Assembly (NCBI GenBank): GCA_038206725.1 | Contig: JBBRAO010000017.1 | Span: 1-58,866, forward strand | From: JBAXXL01 sp038206725 | GTDB taxonomy: Bacteria > Bacteroidota > Ignavibacteria > Kapaibacteriales > UBA2268 | Direction of reading: 5' to 3' | DNA: 58,866 nucleotides | Shown: positions 1-9,600 of the stretch, piece after piece | Numbering within the stretch: the first letter of the stretch is position 1 | How the letters are laid out: each line of letters opens with the position of its first letter | Position numbers and translations under genes: made by a program | The notes under the pieces: model-generated | What the model was told of the DNA's origin: nothing | Databases searched by the model: none | Seen by the model: the letters and a program-made list of their open reading frames with translations, nothing else

Positions 1-21
1 TGCCCAAATAGGCAATTGTGC

Positions 22-62
22 GTCAGTAATCGTTAAACGCTTAAATTTCTTCGATTACTGAC
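22..62. repeat. 11-bp inverted repeat at the left edge
   Basis: GTCAGTAATCG (22-32) and CGATTACTGAC (52-62) are perfect reverse complements with a 19-base spacer. A small TGCC/GGCA hairpin sits at 1-14. Frame 2 is open over bases 2-60 and stops at TGA, so this could be the 3' end of a gene lying mostly outside the window, but 19 codons are too few to judge. The rest of 63-253 shows no gene. Confidence 0.5.
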
Positions 63-253
63 AAGGGTTAGACGTAGTTCTTTGTTTAATATTTAAAAAT
101 ACACACATTACGCATAAATGATTAGTGAGGTGTATTATGAATACAAGTTAGTAGATGGACATCCGAATGTTAAGAATAGTAAATTGGAAGACCTACATCA
201 CAAGCACCAAAGTGGTGAAGTGATAACTAACCCTTATTCAAAAGGAGATTGAA

Positions 254-697
254 ATGAAGAAGATACTTATTCTTAGTGTTGCTATTTTTTTAGTAGCAAG
301 CATCGCAAATATTACAGCAAGAACGTTAGTATCAACAAGTACAGAGATAAGAACTGATGGAGCATTAATACAATCACCAGGTGTCGAATATCTAGGGTAT
401 GCAAATGTTTGGGAATTACATAATATAAATCACCATTTATTATGTTGTGCAGACCCAGGTTTGGAAAAATGCAAATGGAAAAACCCACCAAGCCAATTTC
501 AAACTCAACCATCAAATACTGATCTAGAAGAATATGCTGATAATCAAATATCAAACAATATCCTTTCTGGTTCATATAACAATATTGTCATTGAAAATGA
601 CATAACGTACTACAGGTTTTTGACATGGGAACACGATGCACTAAATAACGAAACACATATACTTATCGATGTATATCTCAATTTTTACGATGAATAA
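254..697 (+). CDS. Small secreted protein, paralogue A (unknown function)
   Basis: Function not recognised. The 147-residue product opens with a Lys-Lys signal peptide (residues 1-22) and is otherwise soluble. It has a CC pair followed by EKC near residues 63-73, then an acidic helix-like stretch (LEEYADNQI) and a closing part rich in Y, F and W. It shares layout and pieces (YADNQI / HAENEI; TYYRFLTWEHD / KFFYRSVVWQST) with the next gene, so the two are paralogues. The start is preceded by AAAGGAG at 241-247, a strong Shine-Dalgarno sequence and rare in this window. It is first of five co-directional genes ending at 4146, probably one operon. Likely exported through Sec; final location unknown. 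Confidence 0.75.
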   Translation: MKKILILSVAIFLVASIANITARTLVSTSTEIRTDGALIQSPGVEYLGYANVWELHNINHHLLCCADPGLEKCKWKNPPSQFQTQPSNTDLEEYADNQISNNILSGSYNNIVIENDITYYRFLTWEHDALNNETHILIDVYLNFYDE

Positions 698-720
698 TTA
701 ATTAATTTTAGGAATGTTAT

Positions 721-1167
721 ATGAAAAATTACATCATATTGGCTTTATTCGCACTAAGCACGAATGTTCTATTCGCCTTACCGGCATATAGCCCAATAAC
801 TACTGTTGATTTTTACCCACAAGGTGGACAAACAGTTACCTTATTGTCAGGGGAAGTCTATTGTGGATATTCTACAGTTCAATCTGTTATTTCACATTAT
901 GATAACGGTGACACGCATATACGTGTTGATTGTACCGGCACGGGTTTCGAACGTTGTAGAGCCCCTTTAGTAGGAATTATATGTACACATGCAGATTTAA
1001 GTCAACATGCAGAAAACGAAATACTTGCAGGGAACTTATGCAATTCGTTCACAAATAATATTACAGAAAATGGAAAATTCTTTTATAGATCAGTTGTTTG
1101 GCAATCAACTGATATCTATAATATTTCTTACATTGTAATAACATTGCGAGAAGCTGAATTACCATAA
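721..1167 (+). CDS. Small secreted protein, paralogue B (unknown function)
   Basis: Function not recognised. The 148-residue product has a signal peptide (about residues 1-19) and five cysteines in the mature part: YCGY, VDC, ERC, IIC and NLC. The C-terminal third (AENEIL, NNITENGKFFYRSVVW) resembles the upstream gene. The gap is 23 bases, and a hairpin terminator follows at 1176-1207. The even cysteine spacing suggests disulphides formed outside the cytoplasm, which fits the CxxC redox protein encoded at 3688-4146; that link is inference from context. Confidence 0.75.
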   Translation: MKNYIILALFALSTNVLFALPAYSPITTVDFYPQGGQTVTLLSGEVYCGYSTVQSVISHYDNGDTHIRVDCTGTGFERCRAPLVGIICTHADLSQHAENEILAGNLCNSFTNNITENGKFFYRSVVWQSTDIYNISYIVITLREAELP

Positions 1168-1175
1168 TCCTCTTT

Positions 1176-1207
1176 AGGGTGTAAATTATATTTATTTACA
1201 CCCTTTG
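1176..1207 (+). terminator. Rho-independent terminator
   Basis: AGGGTGTAAA (1176-1185) pairs perfectly with TTTACACCCT (1195-1204) across a 9-base loop, followed by TTGTTT. It may end or attenuate the transcript of the two small secreted genes before the two longer paralogues. Confidence 0.7.
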
Positions 1208-1231
1208 TTTATTTAAATATATGAGATTAAT

Positions 1232-2446
1232 ATGAATACACTAGCTGTTTCTGCTTTTATTTATTTATTTATGAGTTTTTTATCAATAAACGATTATCTC
1301 AAATATGATGATTTCATTGCAACTCCCTTTGATGATTCCTACAGTATTAAAACTTTCGTAAATGAAGATTCTTTTTATTATTGTCAAAGAAATGTTATAC
1401 AGAAAGACTCATTATTATTTTTCGATTTCCATATGGTTAAGGAAAATAGAGATTATCCTTTAATAACCATAATACCAAAAAGTAATAATAATTATCCAAA
1501 TATTAGATCTTTATTAATTTTAGATTTTGCAGTAAGTGAGACATTGTTGACTCTCTTAACTTTTGATAATCTATATATATATCAAATTAATTCAGATAAA
1601 ACACTTTCTTTTAAAAATTCTGTACCTATAGAGAAAACCAAAAAATTTGACAAAATATTCTTAGATGATAATCATTTAATTCTTGTAAATGAACTATATT
1701 CTAGTATGGTAGATACAAACAAAAAAAATGTCTATATTGCCAAACTAAATGATTTTAATAGTACTGAATTATTATATGAATATATATACCAAAACGATTA
1801 TTCTTCCTTAACTATGTTCCAACCTCGTAAAATCGCTACTTATGATATTATGAATAATTTATTTTTCGTTTCCGAAATACTAGATTATAAAATTAGAATT
1901 TTTCAGGATACCACCTTAGTGGATTCTATTTCTATGGATATGCCTACGTGGGATGATACATTGGCAAATAAAATTAAAAATAAAATCAAGACCATAAATA
2001 GCCAAGGATTTGTGCAGGCAAAGGAAATAATTTCACAATTACAAGAAGATTTATCTAACGCAAATTTAATTCAAAGCATCCAATATTTAAAAGACGATAG
2101 ATTACTTGTAATTTGGGAAGAGCCTTCTAAACTTCGTGGTATAAACCTGCATTTTGATTTATGGGAGAAAATAAATAACAAATGGGCTATTAAACACCAT
2201 AATATAACAGTACCAAAATACAATAGGGATAACAAATTAAGCCGGAATTCATTTTTGCCTAATTCTATTTTTGACGTATTTGATTGTGGAAAATTAGTAT
2301 GTAGTACAAATTACAGTTTGGATAGATTTGATACAAAATATTTCAATATGAATGCCGCAGAATTCCATACACTTTGTGAAAATGACTTGGAAACAAAAGA
2401 ATTAAAAACGTACTATTATATTTTTAAATTAAATTTCGATAAATAA
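1232..2446 (+). CDS. Exported ~404-residue protein, paralogue 1 (possible beta-propeller)
   Basis: No family assigned with confidence. The product starts with a hydrophobic segment (MNTLAVSAFIYLFMSFLS) that looks like a signal peptide or anchor. The body alternates short beta-like strands with D/N/Y-rich turns, as in secreted 6-bladed beta-propeller proteins of Bacteroidota, but no diagnostic repeat is visible. The next gene is a clear paralogue: both contain FQPR followed by a YDI segment, then DYKIRIF, QIQYL/SIQYL KDRLLV, and a YIFKLNFDK/YIFKFNFDK end. Codon use is strongly A+T-biased, like the rest of this cassette. Its placement between small Cys-containing secreted proteins and a CxxC protein suggests a joint extracytoplasmic role. 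Confidence 0.7.
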   Translation: MNTLAVSAFIYLFMSFLSINDYLKYDDFIATPFDDSYSIKTFVNEDSFYYCQRNVIQKDSLLFFDFHMVKENRDYPLITIIPKSNNNYPNIRSLLILDFAVSETLLTLLTFDNLYIYQINSDKTLSFKNSVPIEKTKKFDKIFLDDNHLILVNELYSSMVDTNKKNVYIAKLNDFNSTELLYEYIYQNDYSSLTMFQPRKIATYDIMNNLFFVSEILDYKIRIFQDTTLVDSISMDMPTWDDTLANKIKNKIKTINSQGFVQAKEIISQLQEDLSNANLIQSIQYLKDDRLLVIWEEPSKLRGINLHFDLWEKINNKWAIKHHNITVPKYNRDNKLSRNSFLPNSIFDVFDCGKLVCSTNYSLDRFDTKYFNMNAAEFHTLCENDLETKELKTYYYIFKLNFDK

Positions 2447-2477
2447 ATATTTCTTTTAATCAATTTCAGAGAATACT

Positions 2478-3698
2478 ATGATAAACACATTTCTTTTTTC
2501 GTTTATGTTTTCGTTAAATATTTTATCCATAAATAATTATTTAGATTATGAGAATTACTATAAAACTAAAATAGACAACCCAATGTATTTTTTTATCAAT
2601 CGTTTTGATAATAAGATATTCTATACACCTAAATTAACAGAATTCAAAGATTTCCCAACTTTTACATTTAATGTGATATCCAAAGATACAAATTATAGTT
2701 TTCAAACTTTCATACCAGGACCTTATAAAGACCCAAATTTTCATGGTAATTTTTCTATTTTAGATTTTATTATTAATGAAAAATATTTGGTATTATTAAC
2801 TTATAATGCTGTTTTCGTATTTGAAAAAGACTCAACTTTAAATTACAAATACTATGATCGGATTAACTTAGAGCCACATCAACAGTTCTACAAGTTATTT
2901 ATTCTTAACAATCAACTTTGTATTATTGATGATAAATTGAATAATATGATTGACAGAACCAAAAAAAATATTTACATTGGCAAAGTAAATCTTAATGATT
3001 TACCCTTACATATTACTTTAGATTATATTTATAATTTAGAATGTTTTGAACTAACATGGTTTCAACCACGTAGCATAGTCAGTTATGATATTAGCAATGA
3101 TAGGTGTTTTATTTCAGATATACTCGATTATAAAATCAGAATTTTCAATAAAGGTATATTGCAAGATTCAATATTGTTCGATGTTCCTTCTTGGAATGAC
3201 TCATCGGCTTTAGTAATTAAAGATAAATTGCTTCAATTAAAGAATCAAAATATAAAAGAACCCAAAGACATTCTTGCTGCAGTTCGTGAGAATTTGTATT
3301 CAACATCAAAAATTAGACAAATACAATATTTAAAAAAAGATAGGCTACTTGTTTTTTGGGAAGGTCCTGAAACCAAAGAAAATATGAATTTACATTTAGA
3401 TTTATGGCAAGAAACCAATGGAAAGTGGGTAATGATAAAAAATGATATTCAAACACCAGAGTATAACGAGGATCAATTAGTGAATCAAAATAATTATTTA
3501 GTTACTGGGTTGTTTGATGTTTTTGAAGATAATTATTTCGTTAGTCGTGAATATGATGGTTTAAATCGATTTGATAAAAAATACTATGATATGAAAACAT
3601 CCGAATTTACAAAATTGAATGATCAAGCAATTGATAAAGATGAACTTGGTATGTCATTATATATTTTCAAATTTAATTTTGACAAAAATGATGAATAA
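2478..3698 (+). CDS. Exported ~406-residue protein, paralogue 2 (possible beta-propeller)
   Basis: Paralogue of the gene at 1232-2446, 31 bases downstream. An N-terminal hydrophobic stretch (MINTFLFSFMFSLNILS) is followed by a long Y/N/D-rich body with shared blocks: DYKIRIFN, DSILFDVPSW, KKDRLLVFWE, and LFDVF near the end. The 3' end overlaps the next gene by a few bases, which indicates translational coupling to the redox protein. Function unknown. The pair probably arose by local tandem duplication. Confidence 0.7.
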   Translation: MINTFLFSFMFSLNILSINNYLDYENYYKTKIDNPMYFFINRFDNKIFYTPKLTEFKDFPTFTFNVISKDTNYSFQTFIPGPYKDPNFHGNFSILDFIINEKYLVLLTYNAVFVFEKDSTLNYKYYDRINLEPHQQFYKLFILNNQLCIIDDKLNNMIDRTKKNIYIGKVNLNDLPLHITLDYIYNLECFELTWFQPRSIVSYDISNDRCFISDILDYKIRIFNKGILQDSILFDVPSWNDSSALVIKDKLLQLKNQNIKEPKDILAAVRENLYSTSKIRQIQYLKKDRLLVFWEGPETKENMNLHLDLWQETNGKWVMIKNDIQTPEYNEDQLVNQNNYLVTGLFDVFEDNYFVSREYDGLNRFDKKYYDMKTSEFTKLNDQAIDKDELGMSLYIFKFNFDKNDE

Positions 3699-4146
3699 GT
3701 GCTTAATAATATTATTGCTTTTCCTAACGGCTTCGCTTATCGTAAATGCCGGCACCCCAAAGAAAATTTATATATTTTTCGGTCCATATTGTTGCGTGGA
3801 TTGCTTTAAAACAGTCAAAATTTATACCGATACAATGATCAAAGGAAAAAGGGTTGACAGCATATTTGTTATTGGTAGGACTACAAATCAAGTATTGCAG
3901 AGAAAACTTTTAAAACGGGATATATCGAAATTAATGCCCGATTATCCAATTATCTATGAATTTATTGAGGAAGATGATCCTTGGCCCCCTAAGGATTTAA
4001 AAGGGGGCTTATTTGGGAAATATAATGTCTCGTTAACTCCGGCTGTTTTATTTATAATTGGGAATAAGGAAATATTTATTTCTTATGAAACTTTGTATAA
4101 ATATAACTTTAACTTAATGAAAATCTTTAAAGACAAAATAAATTAA
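3688..4146 (+). CDS. Exported thioredoxin-like protein with a CVDC motif
   Basis: I start this gene at 3688 (ATG-ATG-AAT) rather than at the upstream in-frame ATG at 3619, because a clean signal peptide follows (NKCLIILLLFLTASLIVNAG) and the 11-base overlap with the previous gene suits coupling. The 152-residue product has IYIFFGPYCCVDC, a beta strand leading into a CxxC active site (CVDC at residues 36-39) as in thioredoxin folds. A later NVSLTPAVLFI carries the cis-proline-like TP typical of thioredoxins. It probably acts outside the cytoplasm as a disulphide reductant or isomerase. The Cys-containing paralogues upstream are plausible substrates (inference). Confidence 0.75.
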   Translation: MMNKCLIILLLFLTASLIVNAGTPKKIYIFFGPYCCVDCFKTVKIYTDTMIKGKRVDSIFVIGRTTNQVLQRKLLKRDISKLMPDYPIIYEFIEEDDPWPPKDLKGGLFGKYNVSLTPAVLFIIGNKEIFISYETLYKYNFNLMKIFKDKIN

Positions 4147-4158
4147 TAAATTTTATTT

Positions 4159-4185
4159 AGGGGTTCGTCAATCGAACCCTTTTTA
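4159..4185 (+). terminator. Rho-independent terminator of the secreted cassette
   Basis: GGGTTCG (4161-4167) pairs with CGAACCC (4173-4179) across TCAAT, followed by a T run. It lies 15 bases after the stop of the CVDC protein. Confidence 0.75.
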
Positions 4186-4190
4186 TCAAT

Positions 4191-4233
4191 CAAGGATGTT
4201 TGACCACCAAGCGCGGTGGAACAAACATCCTTG
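4191..4233. repeat. Dispersed AAGGATG-type palindromic repeat, copy 1
   Basis: CAAGGATGTTTG (4191-4202) pairs perfectly with CAAACATCCTTG (4222-4233), with an inner CCACC/GGTGG stem. Related copies lie at 18132-18176 and 46846-46907, all in gaps between genes. Confidence 0.8.
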
Positions 4234-4252
4234 TTTGTTTTATAATTTATCT

Positions 4253-4278
4253 CGTTACCAAGCTCCACCTTGGTAACG
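4253..4278. repeat. GTTACCAAG palindrome
   Basis: CGTTACCAAG (4253-4262) and CTTGGTAACG (4269-4278) form a perfect 10-bp stem with loop CTCCAC. It lies between convergent genes and may be a REP-like element or a bidirectional terminator. There is no T run, so I favour a repeat. Confidence 0.6.
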
Positions 4279-4360
4279 TTCTACTCTGCCAACCCACCCG
4301 CTGACTGCCAGTCATCGGATGAGTAAATTAACGTTTTTTGGTGTTTCCTTTTTTTAAATT

Positions 4361-5902
4361 CTAATATTTCGTGAAATTGCTGTGCATCAATTTTCTTGCT
4401 TCTTTTCTGGCGTTTGTTTCGTCCAAAGCCATAATTTGGCGATTGTATCCGGCATCTTTTTCTAACTTCAATGTAGCGGCTACTTTATCAATCAACGATG
4501 CAGGGAACATACCTTCTTTTTCGTATAGACTTCTTTGTTCCAAAAGCACATCGGCAGTCTCTTCGCACGATGTCGCTATATCAACTAAGCGTTCGCACAA
4601 CTCAGGGTCGTCGTGTATATTACCTTTTACGAAGCAACATTCAGCCATTTTCAAAGACTCTTCAGGATTGCGGAATGCCCACATTGCCGCTGTTGCTATA
4701 CCCGCTAATAACAAATGTGTATTTGCCGAACCATCCGCTGAGCGGATTTCTGCTGTTTGGCGCGATTCTTTTCCCGATAATTTTTCTGTTTGTTGCGGAT
4801 TAACCGTCATAGCAAGGTTATCTATTCCACGCCATCCTAGTGGTACTCGAATCAACGCACTGCGGTTTGAGTAGCTCCAGCACACCATCGTTGGTGCTTC
4901 CTGATGGGGTACCAAACGCAAAAATGATGCGGCTGTCATATTGCCGAATGCACTCAATGTCGGAGCATATTTGCAATATCCGCCAATCAACTTCAAGGCA
5001 TCTTGCGATAGATCGCCTGATTCGTCAACCATAGCGTTTTTTTCACCGCGTTTCAACATTGTGTGGAAGTGCAATCCACTACCGGCATTTCCAATTTCCA
5101 ATTTTGGATAAAATGTGGCAATCATTCCATAACGGTCGGCAACATTTTGAACTATCCATTTACCTAAAACCACTACGTCCGCGGCTTCGTCAATTGGTGT
5201 TGGCAGGAACTCTATTTCTACTTGCTCAGCCATTTTGCCGGCTAAAAGCGGGTTATCGCTTTCTATGCTCGGCATATAACCTACTTCGTTATGCGCGTAT
5301 TTTATTTCACCTGTTATATTAGTCATTATGCGGAGCATTTCGTTAACCATATCGGTGGTTTTCACAAACGGTCCGGTTCCGTGATAGCCGGCTTGTTTAG
5401 GAAGTGGATATAAATCCTCGGCAACTTTGCCAATCAAATAAAATTCTAATTCGCCCAATGCTTGCAATTCCAAACCTGTTTCTTTTTTCAACTGCTCGTA
5501 GGTCAGATGCAATATATTGTCCGGTGCGAATGGTGCTAATTTACCGTCGCCTGTGATAAAACGGCAAACAAAATCCAAACTGGTTTCGTCGAACGGATTA
5601 ATAAAGGCTGTCCTGTAAACCGGTACAACGTATAAATCAGATTTTCCCGCATCTACTACACCTTTAAAAAGTGAAGAGCCATCAACGCGTTCACCCTCAC
5701 CCAATATTACCTCAGCTTGGTGGCGATTGGTTATTGGAATACGCAATTCTTTAACTCTGCCGTCAACGGCGGTATAGTGGAATGTTATTCTTTCTATACT
5801 CGCGTCTAATATTATTTGAATCAAGTCATCTCGTGTTAATTCAGCGCGTGGCTTGCCAGCCATTATTTCTATTGGATTTTCTAAAGCAAAATGTTGCATC
5901 AT
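4361..5902 (-). CDS. glnA: Glutamine synthetase (type I-like)
   Basis: Makes glutamine from glutamate, ammonia and ATP in the cytoplasm; the central step of ammonia assimilation. The 513-residue length fits GlnA-type enzymes. Visible motifs: GERVDGSSLF near residues 70-80 (beta-grasp domain, typical of GSI), ELEFYL, the ATP-binding loop NAGSGLHFH, RLVPHQEAP (usually RLVPGYEAP), SNRSALIRVP and EIRSADGSANTHL. The GSI-beta adenylylation motif NLYDLPP is not seen, so control by adenylylation is unlikely. MMQHFALENP gives a choice of two adjacent Met codons. It stands alone, with 142 bases before the next upstream minus-strand gene. A TATTTTTG box (minus strand, about 5979-5986) is a weak candidate -7 element. 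Confidence 0.95.
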   Translation of the reverse strand: MMQHFALENPIEIMAGKPRAELTRDDLIQIILDASIERITFHYTAVDGRVKELRIPITNRHQAEVILGEGERVDGSSLFKGVVDAGKSDLYVVPVYRTAFINPFDETSLDFVCRFITGDGKLAPFAPDNILHLTYEQLKKETGLELQALGELEFYLIGKVAEDLYPLPKQAGYHGTGPFVKTTDMVNEMLRIMTNITGEIKYAHNEVGYMPSIESDNPLLAGKMAEQVEIEFLPTPIDEAADVVVLGKWIVQNVADRYGMIATFYPKLEIGNAGSGLHFHTMLKRGEKNAMVDESGDLSQDALKLIGGYCKYAPTLSAFGNMTAASFLRLVPHQEAPTMVCWSYSNRSALIRVPLGWRGIDNLAMTVNPQQTEKLSGKESRQTAEIRSADGSANTHLLLAGIATAAMWAFRNPEESLKMAECCFVKGNIHDDPELCERLVDIATSCEETADVLLEQRSLYEKEGMFPASLIDKVAATLKLEKDAGYNRQIMALDETNARKEARKLMHSNFTKY

Positions 5903-6044
5903 AATTTATATTTCCTTATTTTAATATATTCGTCATAATTAATATTTTTTAATAAACTTCTAAGTTCTGCAAAAATAAAGTACTCGAATTTAATACTTTT
6001 CTAATTAATAATCAAATTTAATTGCTTTTTTTCCTAAAATTATA

Positions 6045-6554
6045 TTAAAAAGCGTAACCAAATCCTATCCTCAAATCAAAAATATAGGGATAAGAAAGCG
6101 TTATTGAAGGCTCTAGAACATAATGCTTATAAAAAATCATTTTAAAAGCCGCCTCGCCCCCTGCGCCGATTGTAAAAGTACCCTTTCCACTAAGCTGTTG
6201 GGTCATTTTTAAATAAGGACCCACAGCAAGACCTGTCAATGGAGTATTTCCCATTGGCTGCCAGATGTACCAGCGGTACGATCCTTCTAAATACAGCATA
6301 TCAACTGTAGATGCTATATCGTAGGTCATTTTCACTGTAATACCTTTGTCGCCGTTAATTGATTGCTCGTAGATTAAATTCGGTCCCTTAATCAATAGTT
6401 CAATTATGTTTGTCGAAAGAGAAACGTTTCTTTCGGCTAATGACTTTAGCATAGCATCAATTTTACTCTCCGACTTTAGCGAATCCTGAGCTTTCAACGT
6501 ACCAGTTGACATACACATTAATATAATAATGCAAAATACTTTAGTTTTTAACAT
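6045..6554 (-). CDS. Secreted outer-membrane barrel-like protein
   Basis: Unknown function. I place the start at MLKTKVFCII (6554), because the 11 residues before it are polar and a signal peptide ending TLKAQ follows immediately. The ~169-residue product has alternating aromatic and polar strands (YLEGSYRWYIW, VGPYLKMTQ, FTIGAGGEAAFKMIFY, YIFDLRIGFGYAF) and ends in an aromatic residue, as outer-membrane beta-barrels do. It resembles DUF3575-type barrels in general character, without a diagnostic motif. It shares the minus strand with glnA downstream and the giant T9SS protein upstream, but a terminator at 6594-6625 separates it from the latter. Confidence 0.6.
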   Translation of the reverse strand: MLKTKVFCIIILMCMSTGTLKAQDSLKSESKIDAMLKSLAERNVSLSTNIIELLIKGPNLIYEQSINGDKGITVKMTYDIASTVDMLYLEGSYRWYIWQPMGNTPLTGLAVGPYLKMTQQLSGKGTFTIGAGGEAAFKMIFYKHYVLEPSITLSYPYIFDLRIGFGYAF

Positions 6555-6593
6555 AAGTTTATTTTCCGTAATAAGTTTATGACGCAAAATTAC

Positions 6594-6625
6594 AAAAAAA
6601 ACCGCACTCTTTTCAGAATGCGGTT
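6594..6625 (-). terminator. Rho-independent terminator (minus strand)
   Basis: On the minus strand AACCGCATTCTG pairs with the AGTGCGGTT arm (plus-strand coordinates 6600-6625) and is followed by a run of seven or more T. It lies 24 bases past the stop of the giant T9SS protein. Confidence 0.8.
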
Positions 6626-6648
6626 AAATTATTTCTATGTATCAAATA

Positions 6649-9600
6649 TTATTTGACAATAGTCATTTTTGCTGTTATAACTTCACCGTTTGCAGTTAAT
6701 CTGTACAGATATGTACCTGAAGGTAGAGAATTACCATCCGATCCAATCGCTGAGAATTGGCTGTAGTGGTCGCCGGCGTTCATTGTTCCGTTTTCTAATA
6801 CGGAAATTGTTTTACCGAAGATATCCAATACTTCTAATTTAACGTCTGTTTTTTGTGACAAAGTGAATTTAATATTTGTTATGTTATTGAATGGGTTAGG
6901 AGAGTTTTGACCTAACATCATATCGCCATTGTTTTCAAAAGTAATTGTTACTATATTTGAATTACTGCACGATACACTACCATCATTATCCATTTGACGT
7001 AATCTGTAATTGTAGGTTGTGCCTGCAACAACATCTCTATCCAAATGACTGTAGTAATTATGTTTTGCTGAATTTCCATTACCTGATACAAAACCTGCTA
7101 AGATCCAATCTGTTGCGCCATTTACGCGGCGTTCAACATCAAAACCGGCATTATTGATTTCAGATGCAGTTTCCCAAGCTAATTCAATACCATTATTTCT
7201 GCTGTAACCATTGAACGAAGTCAAAGTAACAGGAACATCGTCAGGACATTCTACATATTCTTCCGCACCGTCGCCATAAGAGCGAGGACCGAAGAAAGGA
7301 CGAATCAATGGAATCCAAGTACCGTTGAAATATGATGAAGTTATACCATCTTTCAAATTAGTACCTGCGTGTGTTGTGTGAGGATAACCAATATTGCCAA
7401 TTATAGGAGTAAATGGTAACCAATTTGTTGTGTAATAACCATTCAAGAATGCGAATAAGTTATTGTTTACATATACATTGTCTTTCTTTAATCTGAAATT
7501 TCTATCAATGTAAACGTTACGACCTGTAGCACCCATAACCGGAGAAGTATTATGATCAGTAACTTTCACGCAAGAACGTGTTGCACTTGCACCTAAGTTC
7601 ATACCGTCTAAGGCTGTTTGGCAAACAACTAACCAATATGTACCTGTTGCCAATTCGATTGGTTGATCTAATGGATAGGTTGTGAATTGATCAAAGAATA
7701 GAGCGCCGTTAAAGAAACCACGTTCGTGTTCCATATATGAACCAGGGATTAATTTATCACTTGGCACATCAATACCATTTAAAACTTGATTTTCTAATAA
7801 ACTAAACTCAACTAAATCAGGATGAGAGTTCAATGATGAAAACATTGCTTGGTAAGAACGGATTGTATCAGTATTTATAACTTTAAACTTCATAGCTAAT
7901 TTACCTGCAAATGCGTCAATTAACACACCGCCAAAGCCGCATTGTTGGTCAAGACCAATATTATTACCGGCATTAGAACCCGGAACATTCAAGCCCCTGC
8001 CTGTGATTTTAGCTTCAGTAGGAACATCGTTTACACCGTAATCAATTCCGGTTTTTTCGTCTTTATTGAAGTTTGATTCATAAGCATAAAACTCATCAAA
8101 TGTTATTTCTTGTGTAGAATATGTAGTATCGTTACTTGTTGTTATGTCCGTCTTAGGGAATTGTACATAAGCAACAAAAGTATATTTATTGTTTTTACCA
8201 TCGTAGCATTTTCTTGCGTTCCAAGATGGCATTACCATCTCCATTTGGCTCGCTCCATCCATATTAGCAACACTTTCAACACGGCAATAAATAGGTTTTT
8301 TACCCGGTACAGCGCGTTTCGTGTTTTTATCAAAATCACCATCGCGGAAGATTTTAACTTTTACGTTAAATACCGGTGCCGACAAACTTGTATTATTTGA
8401 TAATTTAACTATTACAGGAACGTTTGTTGCTTGAGAAGCAGGTATTTTTGAATAAGGCCAATCTATTCTTACAGAAGAAACTTCGATATCGGTTACTTCT
8501 TCAGGAACTGTCAATTGAACATTATCAACAAAGAAATCATCATAATCATCTAAAACTGTAGGTGTTGCAGGATTGATTTGATTGTTTTTAGCTAATACTC
8601 TAATACGGAAGCGGAAATTACGTGCTCCGTCAGATTTCCAATTAATAAATGTGTCAGGAACTTGTACGAAGTATTTTTCATAATCCCAGTCCACACCAGT
8701 GTCATAGAAGTCAGGACGTAATGAGTTTAATTGTGATAATCCGGTGTTTGGTAAAGCTAAAGCAGAGTCTTTATCGCTTTCCAAGAATCCAACCATTGTA
8801 CCACCTGAGCCGAAAATTGTCAAAGCTGGAACATTTGTAATTGCGGTAGCTAAACTTTTACGACGCTGTGGATTATGTCTCCAGTTAGCTTCAGGAATAT
8901 TTGTTATGTTTTGAACACCGTTATCACTTGGTTTAGCAAATTCAACTACTAACATATCAGGATAAATTTGTGATGCATAAGAGCCGGGTGAATAGTTGGT
9001 ATAAACATTGCCATTTACAAATGCTTTGCCTTCAGGTCCCCACATTTTGCTTTCTGCCCAGAATCTTCCGATTGAATGTCTGTCATAATCGCCTCTTTGT
9101 ACTGACAACGATAATACAGCACCAAAACGACCGCGCAAATCTATAGGGAATGAGCGTAATTCGTCACCGCGGAAAGATTGGGTAGAACCATTTTGTACAA
9201 CAACTGATTTATCAACTACACCAAGATCAGTTTGAGCACCATTAAATAATGTGCGTGTTCTGTTCATACGAATTGTAGGTGAATTTAAGCCACGGAAGTT
9301 ACCGCGTGGTGCAACAGCGTTCAAGGATGCTTTATTACCGTCAACAACGTCAGCATTGATAGCAACCCAACGTGTAGTTGATGGAAGAGCATTGCCAGTG
9401 AATATATCAAGGTTATAATCGGAAGCACTTTCTGAGAATTCGTTCATACGTTTCATTACAAATAAATCTGTACTTAATGTATCATCGAAAGGCCATTTGT
9501 CTTGTCCTTCCAAATTCGTTTGACCAATAATACTACCGCGAAGTCTGCCGATTTGATTATCTATAAATTCGTTCGGTTCAAAATCAGGATATTGTATTTG

